Positions 22,740 through 30,200 of a stretch of 33,493 bases of DNA are shown piece after piece. The stretch is taken from positions 1 to 33,493 of the forward strand of contig CALLYR010000606.1 of NCBI GenBank assembly GCA_937859005.1, in the 5' to 3' direction. The notes under the pieces are model-generated. The model was not told where the DNA came from and made no database searches. It saw only the letters and a list, made by a program, of their open reading frames with translations. The position numbers were made by a program, and so were the translations under genes. This DNA comes from an uncultured Paracoccus sp. GTDB taxonomy: Bacteria; Pseudomonadota; Alphaproteobacteria; Rhodobacterales; Rhodobacteraceae. Within the stretch, counting starts at the first letter, position 1. The number at the start of each line of letters is the position of its first letter.

Positions 22740-22763
22740 CGGCACCGGCACGATCCGGTGCCG
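22740..22763 (+). terminator. Perfect 9-bp hairpin after the lysis cluster
   Basis: CGGCACCGG (22740-22748) pairs with CCGGTGCCG (22755-22763) with a 6-base loop, beginning directly at the stop of the preceding gene. It is not followed by Ts. Confidence 0.5.
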
Positions 22764-22782
22764 GCCAAATCAGGAAGCACAC

Positions 22783-22821
22783 GCGCGCCGCCGGTTCCTG
22801 CCGGGCGGCGCGCTTTGTTTT
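22783..22821 (+). terminator. Rho-independent terminator before the first tailspike gene
   Basis: GCGCGCCGCC (22783-22792) pairs perfectly with GGCGGCGCGC (22804-22813), loop of 11 bases, followed by TTTGTTTT (22814-22821). This is the strongest + strand terminator in the first 32 kb and separates the lysis genes from the tailspike genes. The Ts overlap the region just before the AGGAGA ribosome site, so it could also be a leader hairpin of the tailspike message. Confidence 0.75.
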
Positions 22822-22835
22822 AGGAGACCTCTGCC

Positions 22836-24965
22836 GTGGCTCTGGACCCGAACAAACTGCGCGCTGCCGGGCTGCCGCAGGACATCGTCAACCTTCTCCT
22901 CTCGCTGCAGCGGCAGGTGACCGATGCCGGCCGCCTGGTGCGGCCCTATGTGGACAACGCGGTCGTCGTCGCGACCCGCAACGCGAACGCGGCTGCTGCG
23001 GCGGCCGATCAGTATCGCCGGGTTGCCGTGCAGGCATGGGACGGGGCGGTTCGCGCCAGCGAGCAGGCGGAGGCTGCGGCTGATCGAGCGCAGCGTATTC
23101 CAGAGCAATCGGTTCTGGATGTCGTGGAAGCGATTGGCATCCGCAAGAACAACTTCGATGCCACGCGCGCCCCGCTGCCCACCGACGACGCAACGCAGGG
23201 CTATGCGCCCGGCTCGCGCTGGCTGTGGCAGGAACAGGGGCAGGAGTGGGCGCTGTCAGATGCGACACCCGACGCGGCGCGTTGGCTGCTCAAGAGCGAG
23301 GTCACGCCACAAGTGTTCGGAGCGGCGGGCACGGGTGCCGTGGACGATACCGCCCCTCTGCGGACCACCCTGCAACGGGCAGTGACGCCGCGCCGGGCCA
23401 ATCTGGGGCCTGGCACCTATCGCGTCCATCGGGCCGATCCGACCGGCGGCAGCGGGACGACCCCGCAGGATTGGGCGCTGAACCCGGATCAGCCGGAATG
23501 GATCGTCGGCAACGGCATCGATACGGTGCTGCGCTCGCAGGTGCCGAACAACAACGTCATCGCGCGGGTTGGCCTGTTGCCCATCGGGGACCGCGAACCC
23601 GACATCATCGGCGGCGGTATTGAGGGTGTGACCTTCGACGGCGCGTTCAACGCGGCAGACCCTGCGGCGCGGGTGGGCTGGAGCGATACCGGCACCATGA
23701 CCCTGTGGGCATCGGGGGTGCAGGACTGGACGCTTCGCAACGTCAAGTCGATCAACAGCAGCGACTATGGCATCGGCCTGCAAAACGGCAGGCATCGCCG
23801 GATGCGCATCCGCGACGTGGTGATCGACAACACCATGAACGACGCCATCGACCTGAAGAACAACTATGGTCGCGGTCGCGACAACAGCATGATGGGCGTC
23901 TGGGCCAGCCGGTTCGGGCAGGCCAACGATCTGCAATTCCCGTTCGCCGGGATCGACCTGATGGCTCCGCGCTGGATCATGTCGCACATCTGGGCAACCG
24001 AGTGGGGGCAGGCCGGGGACTGTCAGGCGGGCATCCGCTTCAAGCAGGGCGAAGCGGGCGAAAGCCGAGATATGGGAGCCTACAAGGCCATCCTCTACGG
24101 TTTCCACGTCGAGACGCTTGCGGGTGGCTATCTCAACACCGTGGGCGTGGACTCGCGCCACCGCCGCAACATCGTAGCGCTGGGGACCATCGAAGGCACC
24201 TATCATGCAGGGGTGGACTTCTTGCAGGAACGCGGCTTGGCCCTCGGCCTCGATATCCAAGGTCGCGACAAGACGGCAGGTGCGGGCATCTGGGCCAAAC
24301 CCAGCAGCGAGGCGACACAGGGCGATTACCTGCTGTCTGCAGCCTCGCGCGTCTGGGGCTATGCCGCTGGCCTGCGTCTGGATCGCAATGGTGGCATCCA
24401 CATCGGACATCACCTGAAAGGCAACAGCCGGGCCGTCACAGCGGCGGGCGACGACAACGTGGTACTGGCATGGTCAGAGGATAACGGCACCCTCGCGACG
24501 GTCACCGACACGAGACAGCGCAACTGGATCGGTCTGTGGGAAGCCGGGAAACTGAACGTCTATCGGCAGGGCAAGGTCCGGTATTCCTTCGGGGACGTGA
24601 TCGAAAGCACAGCCGACCTGTCCACGCTGATCGGGCGCATGCAGACTACGGGCGGCGGCGGGTGGCTGGAAACCACTGCCCCGAGTGCCAGCACGGGCTA
24701 CTGGACGTACAACACAAACGGCGCGTTCGCGTGGCAGCGGAACGGAGCCAACCTGCTGCGGATCGACGGCAATCAGGTGCAGGCGGAAATACCGCTGCGG
24801 ATCAAGAAATACTCGGTCAACAGCCTGCCTGCTGCGGGCACGGTTGCAGACGGCGCCGTTATCTATTGCACTAACGGCGATGCCGGGCAGCCGTGCCTCG
24901 CAGTCTATGACGGCACCAACTGGCGGCGCGTGCCGCTCGGTGCTGCGGTATCGGCGACAAGCTGA
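22836..24965 (+). CDS. Tailspike/tail fibre protein with right-handed beta-helix
   Basis: A 709-residue receptor-binding or depolymerase protein. Residues about 1-90 are helical (DPNKLRAAGLPQDIVNLLLSLQRQV, then ANAAAAAADQYRRVAVQAW) and likely attach to the tail. From about 165, FGAAGTGAVDDTAPLRTTLQ is the entry strand pattern of the pectate-lyase-3-like beta-helix. The following 350 residues carry Gly/Asn/Asp-rich turns (DNTMNDAIDLKNNYGRGRDNSM). The C-terminal part (GAVIYCTNGDAGQPCLAVYDGTNWRRVPLG) is a short beta domain typical of fibre tips. The start at 22836 is a GTG, preceded by AGGAGACC. Active residues cannot be told without structure. Confidence 0.85.
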   Translation: MALDPNKLRAAGLPQDIVNLLLSLQRQVTDAGRLVRPYVDNAVVVATRNANAAAAAADQYRRVAVQAWDGAVRASEQAEAAADRAQRIPEQSVLDVVEAIGIRKNNFDATRAPLPTDDATQGYAPGSRWLWQEQGQEWALSDATPDAARWLLKSEVTPQVFGAAGTGAVDDTAPLRTTLQRAVTPRRANLGPGTYRVHRADPTGGSGTTPQDWALNPDQPEWIVGNGIDTVLRSQVPNNNVIARVGLLPIGDREPDIIGGGIEGVTFDGAFNAADPAARVGWSDTGTMTLWASGVQDWTLRNVKSINSSDYGIGLQNGRHRRMRIRDVVIDNTMNDAIDLKNNYGRGRDNSMMGVWASRFGQANDLQFPFAGIDLMAPRWIMSHIWATEWGQAGDCQAGIRFKQGEAGESRDMGAYKAILYGFHVETLAGGYLNTVGVDSRHRRNIVALGTIEGTYHAGVDFLQERGLALGLDIQGRDKTAGAGIWAKPSSEATQGDYLLSAASRVWGYAAGLRLDRNGGIHIGHHLKGNSRAVTAAGDDNVVLAWSEDNGTLATVTDTRQRNWIGLWEAGKLNVYRQGKVRYSFGDVIESTADLSTLIGRMQTTGGGGWLETTAPSASTGYWTYNTNGAFAWQRNGANLLRIDGNQVQAEIPLRIKKYSVNSLPAAGTVADGAVIYCTNGDAGQPCLAVYDGTNWRRVPLGAAVSATS

Positions 24966-24969
24966 ACCA

Positions 24970-24993
24970 TGATGGCCGCTCAGGCGGCCATCA
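24970..24993. terminator. 10-bp hairpin between convergent genes
   Basis: TGATGGCCGC (24970-24979) pairs with GCGGCCATCA (24984-24993) around TCAG. It lies between the stop of the tailspike gene on + and the end of the cargo operon on -, and contains the last codons of the latter. No T-run on either side; a bidirectional transcription barrier is possible. Confidence 0.5.
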
Positions 24994-26782
24994 CCTTGTC
25001 GCGGGCTGGCCGACGCTTGCCGGTCAAGGTGTGTGCGATCGAAAGGGCCGAATACACGCCCTTCGCGTTCACTGTGACCTTCATCAGTTCGGGATCATGG
25101 GCGCATTTGATCGTGCGCTCCACGTCGATGATCTGATCCAGCGCGGTCTTGCTTGCCGCATCTCGCAGGAAGGCGCCGATGGCGGCTGTCTGATCGGCAA
25201 TGAAGCCGAACTGTGCGGGCGCCACGGATTGCGAGGTGGGGGCTTGGCTAGTCTTGAACGACTCGGTTGGAAGGTCGGGTCCGCGCTTGAGAACCTCGGC
25301 CGACCAGAGCTGCTTCATGAAAGGGATCTTCACGAGCTCGGGGGCGGTGCGGCGCATGACTTCGTAAATCAGCACCTCAGAGACACGCGCGTGCCGCCCG
25401 AGGCGGAAGAACAGCTTGGCGGCCCGGCGCGACAGCAGGGGCGCCAGCTTGATGCGACCAGGAACGTTCTGCATCAGCGGGCCGCTCGAATAGCCGAGAC
25501 GATTGTTGACGTAGAATTTCTCGGGCAGAACCGAAATGTGGCTGGGATCGGTCTCGACCCAATTGTTGGTCCACTCATGCTGATAGGAGGCATATGACCC
25601 CCGGAGGATCTTCAGCGGGTCGAAGGGTTGATGATAGTTCCGCCATGCGAGTTTGGCGCCCTCGATGCTCAGAGGAGGATTCTTCACGAACTGCTTGGCG
25701 TGACTGCCGCGGTAAAGCTCGCCGCCAAAGCCGGTGAATTCGAGCTTTGTCCCTTGGATGTCGAAAGATCGTCCGTCCCAAGGGCAGATGATACCGTCAA
25801 ATCGTCCATTCTGGGCAACAAGCATGTCCCAAGTGCGGACATAGTCAGGCTTGGCGGCCTGCCCAGGCGCGGAAACCCGATGCTCGATGCCCATCTGGCT
25901 GGCGATATATGCTGCCGTTTCGACGTCTGGGTTGTCCGAGTGGCCGTTCGTGAAGACCTCGATCTCGTTGCGCTTGCGCACCGCGCAGGTCAGGGCGAGG
26001 ACGAGCCGGCTGTCTTTGCCACCTGTGAGGGCCACTCGGGCCTGGGGGAAATACGAGAGACAGGACCGTGTGTTCTCGACCAGCTCGTGCGTGATCTCGT
26101 CCCACTCGGCGGCGGTCAGGTCAGCGACCAGATCCGCGCCTCGATCCGGCCAGATCCTCGGGAGCGCGAGTTTTTCGGCGCGCTGTCCGTTGCGGGCACG
26201 GATCAGGCTCTCGGGGACGATCTGGTCAACGCCGCGGATCGGCGTGGCCGGACCGAAGATGTTCGCATGTCCGACCAGCCACGACAGGGCATTGGTGTCG
26301 ATCCGCGCTGTTGGCAGACCGAGAGCGACAATCGACGGTTTGTTGCCGACGATGGTCAGGCCGTCAGAACTGGCGGTATACGCAGGGGTAACCCCGCTGA
26401 AATCCGAGAAGCCGAACAGGCCGTGCCGCCGGATATACCCGCCGATCGCATAGCTGCCGGTCATGCGCTCATAGACGTGCTCGATCGGCTCTTTCTCAAG
26501 GGCCTCGGCAACCGCCTGAATGGCCGCGTCACCGCGATGCCCGTCGAAGTCCAGGAGGGCACCGTTGATGACGATGCAGCCCGTCTTCACCATCACGAGG
26601 CGCTTCTTCGCGATCGGGTCGGGGGCTGCATAGGCAACGACAGCCCAGCGGCTGTCATTGGGCTTGTGAAATGAAAGTCTGCCGTCGATGAACGGTACCT
26701 CATCCACAATGCCGGCCTTGGTTCTGTCAAACGCGGCTACCACGGCATCGGGTTCACCGCTTATCATACTGAAGAAGATCAA
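24980..26782 (-). CDS. Asparagine-synthetase-like protein without the N-terminal Cys
   Basis: A 600-residue protein of the asparagine synthetase/beta-lactam synthetase type. The PP-loop ALTGGKDSRL (251-260) is the ATP-pyrophosphatase motif that activates a carboxylate by adenylation. The N-terminal domain has the fold pattern of class II glutaminases (VINGALLDFDG, MTGSYAIGGY), but it begins MIFFSMISGE with no Cys2 nucleophile. It therefore cannot hydrolyse glutamine in the usual way and may use ammonia, an amine or an intramolecular group. The start is TTG at 26782 with AGAGG seven bases before; ATG at 26767 is an alternative. It follows the acetyltransferase gene by 19 bases. Amidation of a surface sugar acid is the leading hypothesis. 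Confidence 0.85.
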   Translation of the reverse strand: MIFFSMISGEPDAVVAAFDRTKAGIVDEVPFIDGRLSFHKPNDSRWAVVAYAAPDPIAKKRLVMVKTGCIVINGALLDFDGHRGDAAIQAVAEALEKEPIEHVYERMTGSYAIGGYIRRHGLFGFSDFSGVTPAYTASSDGLTIVGNKPSIVALGLPTARIDTNALSWLVGHANIFGPATPIRGVDQIVPESLIRARNGQRAEKLALPRIWPDRGADLVADLTAAEWDEITHELVENTRSCLSYFPQARVALTGGKDSRLVLALTCAVRKRNEIEVFTNGHSDNPDVETAAYIASQMGIEHRVSAPGQAAKPDYVRTWDMLVAQNGRFDGIICPWDGRSFDIQGTKLEFTGFGGELYRGSHAKQFVKNPPLSIEGAKLAWRNYHQPFDPLKILRGSYASYQHEWTNNWVETDPSHISVLPEKFYVNNRLGYSSGPLMQNVPGRIKLAPLLSRRAAKLFFRLGRHARVSEVLIYEVMRRTAPELVKIPFMKQLWSAEVLKRGPDLPTESFKTSQAPTSQSVAPAQFGFIADQTAAIGAFLRDAASKTALDQIIDVERTIKCAHDPELMKVTVNAKGVYSALSIAHTLTGKRRPARDKVMAA

Positions 26783-26801
26783 GGGATTGCCTCTGTTACG
26801 T

Positions 26802-27551
26802 CTATGTCTGAGTGGGGAAGTTGTCGGTCGTCACGATCTCTGGCCTGAATGGTTTTATATGACTTGAACCAATCCGATCCTCGAGTGCCGAGAGAGCGCC
26901 CTCAATATCTGAAAATTGAATATCGCTCATGTCCCAGGGAGCATAGCTCCACCACTCAATTCTCAGCAATCGTTCGATTGTCTCTTGATTGAAGCGGTAT
27001 CGAATAATTCTCGCTGGATTTCCTCCTACAATCGCGTATGAGGGAACATCCTTTGTCACAACTGCTCTGCTTGCAATTACAGCGCCCGTGCCAATTGTAG
27101 TTCCCGGTAGAATTAATGCACCGTTTCCAATCCATACGTCGTGGCCGATTATGGTTTGCTTGGTGCGGGTTGACTGTTTTATCTGTGGAACAACTTTATG
27201 ATTTTTATATTTATCGCTGTCAGTGAAGCTGTTGCCCACACGAAATCTAAAGTCGTTCCTGAACTGAAATGGGTGTGTGCTTAGCCAGTCAAGCGGATGG
27301 GCGCCGGGGCCAATCATCACCTCTCGGGCGATAGAGCAGTATCGGCCAATCTCGGCGTCCTGAACCCGACCTGTGACGAAGTATGAAAAAGCACCTATGG
27401 AGACATTGTTGATCAGCTGAGTCTGCATCACCCGGACTGGAGGTTCAAAAGACAGATGCCGTGGAATGGTGTTTTTCTCTGTATAACCATGATCAAATCC
27501 ATGGTCCCGCAGCCATGCGAGTTGCTCCTTGGTCGCTCTCTGATCGCCCAC
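26802..27551 (-). CDS. Hexapeptide-repeat acetyltransferase (XAT/CatB-like)
   Basis: A 249-residue left-handed beta-helix acyltransferase that transfers acetyl from acetyl-CoA to a hydroxyl or amine. The repeats run from LINNVSIGAFSYFVTGRVQDAEIGRYCSIA to TIIGHDVWIGNGALILPG, TTIGTGAVIASRAVV and YAIVGGNPARII, with the catalytic His85 in GAHPLDWLSTHPF, typical of xenobiotic/CatB-type enzymes. The start is GTG at 27551 with GAGGGG upstream. Many such genes modify O-antigen or capsule sugars; others inactivate antibiotics, which cannot be excluded. Its sequence is clearly more AT-rich than the structural genes. First gene of a two-gene minus-strand cargo. Confidence 0.88.
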   Translation of the reverse strand: MGDQRATKEQLAWLRDHGFDHGYTEKNTIPRHLSFEPPVRVMQTQLINNVSIGAFSYFVTGRVQDAEIGRYCSIAREVMIGPGAHPLDWLSTHPFQFRNDFRFRVGNSFTDSDKYKNHKVVPQIKQSTRTKQTIIGHDVWIGNGALILPGTTIGTGAVIASRAVVTKDVPSYAIVGGNPARIIRYRFNQETIERLLRIEWWSYAPWDMSDIQFSDIEGALSALEDRIGSSHIKPFRPEIVTTDNFPTQT

Positions 27552-27589
27552 TCGTCGCCCCTCAGTTGAGTTGACGACCGCATAGCACA

Positions 27590-27618
27590 GGGGCGCTACC
27601 GGTCAACGGCAACGCCCC
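27590..27618. terminator. GC hairpin near the cargo operon start
   Basis: GGGGCG (27590-27595) pairs with CGCCCC (27613-27618), followed by TCCTTTCCT on +. It could stop transcription into the cargo operon from either side. Moderate. Confidence 0.35.
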
Positions 27619-27668
27619 TCCTTTCCTGCCCCCGGCCGGCCAGACCTGACCTCACTTCGGAAACACAT

Positions 27669-27697
27669 GCGCCGCCGGTTGTCGTGATCGGCGGCGC
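27669..27697 (+). promoter_or_regulatory. Hairpin A of a mutually exclusive pair
   Basis: GCGCCGCCG (27669-27677) pairs with CGGCGGCGC (27689-27697), loop of 11 bases. It shares bases 27693-27697 with hairpin B and resembles, at its 5' half, the hairpin at 22783 ahead of the other tailspike gene. Confidence 0.45.
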
Positions 27698-27715
27698 TCG
27701 CGTGTGGCGAGCGCC
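27693..27715 (+). promoter_or_regulatory. Hairpin B of a mutually exclusive pair
   Basis: GGCGCTCGC (27693-27701) pairs with GCGAGCGCC (27707-27715), with loop GTGTG. It cannot form at the same time as hairpin A. It ends 25 bases before the next start codon. Confidence 0.45.
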
Positions 27716-27740
27716 ACAGCAGCGCGATCGAGGATCTTCC

Positions 27741-28028
27741 ATGACCATCTTCACCCATCACGTCGGCTCTGCCGATCCGCTGATCTTCAAGCCGCTCCAG
27801 CCGGACGGCACCATGCCCGACCTGTCGGATGCGCGGATGGAGTTGCGCGTCCGGGTGGGAGGCCGCTGGACCAGCTTTCCCGGTGTCCCGGCCGAGGACG
27901 GCTTTGCCGTCGATCTGAACGACCTGCCGCCGCATCGCTTCGTCTATCCCGCGCGCATCCGGTATTACTGGGGCGAGAGGTGGACCCATGGCGGCGATGT
28001 GAAACTGCACATCATGGGAGAAACCTGA
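27741..28028 (+). CDS. Small beta-rich protein before the second tailspike gene
   Basis: A 95-residue protein beginning MTIFTHHVGSADPLIFKPLQ, starting at the ATG at 27741 just after GAGGATC. The alternative start at 27684 falls in the hairpin pair and is unlikely. It has alternating strands (ARMELRVRVGGRWTSFPG, then RFVYPARIRYYWGERWT) and ends DVKLHIMGET, giving the look of a small beta sandwich. Its stop overlaps the tailspike start (TGATG), so the two are coupled. Similar small beta-rich proteins sit beside tail fibre genes and may act as fibre chaperone or adaptor; family not recognised. Confidence 0.7.
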   Translation: MTIFTHHVGSADPLIFKPLQPDGTMPDLSDARMELRVRVGGRWTSFPGVPAEDGFAVDLNDLPPHRFVYPARIRYYWGERWTHGGDVKLHIMGET

Positions 28029-30199
28029 TGCCCGACATCGTCAAGAGTGTGGTTGGCTTTCGCGGCTTTCCGGGGCGCGATGGCGTCGTGACGCCGGAAC
28101 TGGCCGATCTGCACGCGCAGACAGTGGCGGAGGCAGAGCGCGCGCAAGCCGCAGCGGCAATCGCAGCCGCTGAAGCCATTGCTGCCGCGCAGCCTGGAAT
28201 AGAGGAAGCAGTCCAAAGCGCCGCCGCTGCCGCCGCGTCAGCCGCAGCGATGCAGGCTGTCGGGGCCGCACAGCCGCAGATCGAGGCCGCGACGCAGCAG
28301 GCGGCCACCACGGCGGCGCAGGACGCGGCGGCGGCGGTTGAGGCGTCCATCGGCACGGCACGGCAGGACGCCATCACAGCCGCCACGACCGCGACGCAGG
28401 CAGCCAGCACGGCGGCGCAGGATGCGGCGGCGGCGGTTGCCCCGGCGGCGGCCGATGCGATCCGCGCACAGGTGGCGGCGGATGCGGATCGGGCGGAAAC
28501 GGCGGCGTCCCGCTACGAGGAAGTGCCCGTCCCGGCCATCGGCCAGCTTGTCGATGCCACCGGAGTGCCATTCCTGTGCGCTGACCTCGCAGGCGGGCTT
28601 CACCTGCCGGGCTTGCGCGGCAAGTCCGTGCAGGATCACTTGCGCGATCAAGGTCAGCGCGTGACCGCTGCAACCACGGCTGCGGAAGCAGGCGCGCGGG
28701 CCGCTGAAGCCATCGGGGACGTTGCCGCCCCTGCCCTTCGTCGCTCCACCGACGCGCAGCATCGGGTGCATGATGTCGTGGACATGATGGGCGGGCTGCA
28801 CCTGCCGGGGCTTGGCGGGAGGTCCGTGCAGGAGCATGTGCGCGCCCTGCATGAGAAACTGGTGCAACAGGCACGCCAGATCGCCTATGCGACCGTGGTG
28901 GACGCGGTGCGCGACCTCGGCTGCGACCCAAACGGGCGCAATAACTGCGATGCCATCGTCAACGCGGCCATGGTCAAGCTGTCAGCCGCGACCACCGGAC
29001 CCGCGACCATCTATTTCCCGCGCGGCACCTATCGGCTGGCGAATGAGGTCAAGCCAGAGCGGGGCGTCAGCATGGTTGGGGAGAGCCGGGATGCCGTTAC
29101 CTTCCTGCCGGTCGCGCGAAAGGCGGCATTCCAGCGCATCGGGGAGGTCTATCTGGAACGCGCCATGTTCGTGAATTTCACGGTGGACGGCGCGAACCAG
29201 CCGCTCGGCGGGGGCTACAGCGTCGGCGTGAAGGGGATGTTCTTCCAGGGCTTTCGCCTCTGCGTGTTCCATCATCTGCGGATCGTCAACACGGGGGCGA
29301 CGGGCCTCGGGATTGACTTCGCGGATGCTTCGCTCATTACCGAAAACATTGTGGACAACTGCGGGCGCTTGGCCGTGTTCGGGGAATATGGGGCATCCGG
29401 CATCGGGATCGGCACCGGGCGGTTGCAGGACGAGCCGCTGATCGTCGCGAACAACATGTGCCGGGACAACACCAATTACGGCATCTTCGTGGAGCGGCAG
29501 GGCGCAGCCGATGTGCTGCATGACGCCCGCCACACCATCATTGCCGACAACATCAGCGCCCGGAACGGCTACGGGATCGGAGAGGCGGGGGCGGACGGCA
29601 CGCTAATTGTTGGCAACCAGATCACCGACAACACCGCCGCCGGCGTCACGATGCACCGGGGCACGGTCGCGGCGTCCCATGCGGGGTTGATGACCCAGAT
29701 CAGCGGGAACCATATCGCGCGTAACGGCGGGCGTGGCGTGGAGTTCAACGTGGTGTCTGGGTCCACGGGGCCGCGCGGCTATGCCAGCGACGGCAACCGC
29801 ATTGAGGGCAACGGTGGGGCGGGGCATTTCTTCGCCAATGCAAACGCCGGGGCAACCGATGACCTGGCGATCCGAGGCGACGAGATCATTGGCAACGGCG
29901 GTCCTGGAATCCATTGGGCGGCGGGCAGCCTGACCAACGCCGACATCCTCGCCCCGCGCCTGATCCGCAACACCGGTCCAGCCATCCGGATCGATGCGGC
30001 CCTGACAGGCGGGCGCATCTGGGGCGCGACCATGCGCGACCTGCGCGGCGGCACGGCCACCCAGACAGCCGGCATCATCGGCAACGGCGCGCTGACCGAC
30101 TTCGACATTGCCGAGTGCCAGTATGTCGGCCCGGCGTCTCCCCTCAACCTGACCGGGCCGCAGACGCGCGTGACCCTCGGTCGCAACCCAGGACTCTGA
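28028..30199 (+). CDS. Second tailspike with coiled-coil stalk and beta-helix
   Basis: A 723-residue protein. Residues 1-20 (PDIVKSVVGFRGFPGRDG) include a collagen-like GRDG turn; 25-165 form an Ala-rich coiled coil. Two copies of a GGLHLPGL-x-G-(K/R)SVQ motif follow near 189-202 and 255-268. From about 290 the beta-helix starts (AVRDLGCDPNGRNNCDAI, then IYFPRGTYRLANEV) and runs to the end with many NxG turns (GNQITDNTAAG, ISGNHIARNGG). The ATG at 28028 follows GGGAGA and the previous stop. Likely a trimeric tailspike that binds or degrades surface polysaccharide; catalytic residues unknown. Confidence 0.85.
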   Translation: MPDIVKSVVGFRGFPGRDGVVTPELADLHAQTVAEAERAQAAAAIAAAEAIAAAQPGIEEAVQSAAAAAASAAAMQAVGAAQPQIEAATQQAATTAAQDAAAAVEASIGTARQDAITAATTATQAASTAAQDAAAAVAPAAADAIRAQVAADADRAETAASRYEEVPVPAIGQLVDATGVPFLCADLAGGLHLPGLRGKSVQDHLRDQGQRVTAATTAAEAGARAAEAIGDVAAPALRRSTDAQHRVHDVVDMMGGLHLPGLGGRSVQEHVRALHEKLVQQARQIAYATVVDAVRDLGCDPNGRNNCDAIVNAAMVKLSAATTGPATIYFPRGTYRLANEVKPERGVSMVGESRDAVTFLPVARKAAFQRIGEVYLERAMFVNFTVDGANQPLGGGYSVGVKGMFFQGFRLCVFHHLRIVNTGATGLGIDFADASLITENIVDNCGRLAVFGEYGASGIGIGTGRLQDEPLIVANNMCRDNTNYGIFVERQGAADVLHDARHTIIADNISARNGYGIGEAGADGTLIVGNQITDNTAAGVTMHRGTVAASHAGLMTQISGNHIARNGGRGVEFNVVSGSTGPRGYASDGNRIEGNGGAGHFFANANAGATDDLAIRGDEIIGNGGPGIHWAAGSLTNADILAPRLIRNTGPAIRIDAALTGGRIWGATMRDLRGGTATQTAGIIGNGALTDFDIAECQYVGPASPLNLTGPQTRVTLGRNPGL
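28310..28340 (+). repeat. Direct repeat, copy 1, in the Ala-rich stalk
   Basis: A 31-base stretch beginning ACGGCGGCGCAGGA occurs again at 28409-28439 with one mismatch. The spacing is 99 bases (33 codons), in frame, suggesting a recent internal duplication of the coiled-coil part of the tailspike. Confidence 0.75.
28409..28439 (+). repeat. Direct repeat, copy 2, in the Ala-rich stalk
   Basis: The second copy of the repeat, identical to 28310-28340 except for GAT in place of GAC at the sixth codon. Similar bases extend a little upstream, with small indels. Confidence 0.75.
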
Positions 30200-30200
30200 C

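Noticed and set aside
27704..28027. N-terminal extension of the second tailspike frame
   Set aside because: The in-frame extension is Arg/Pro-rich and overlaps the 95-residue gene; ATG at 28028 has a good ribosome site and stop/start overlap.
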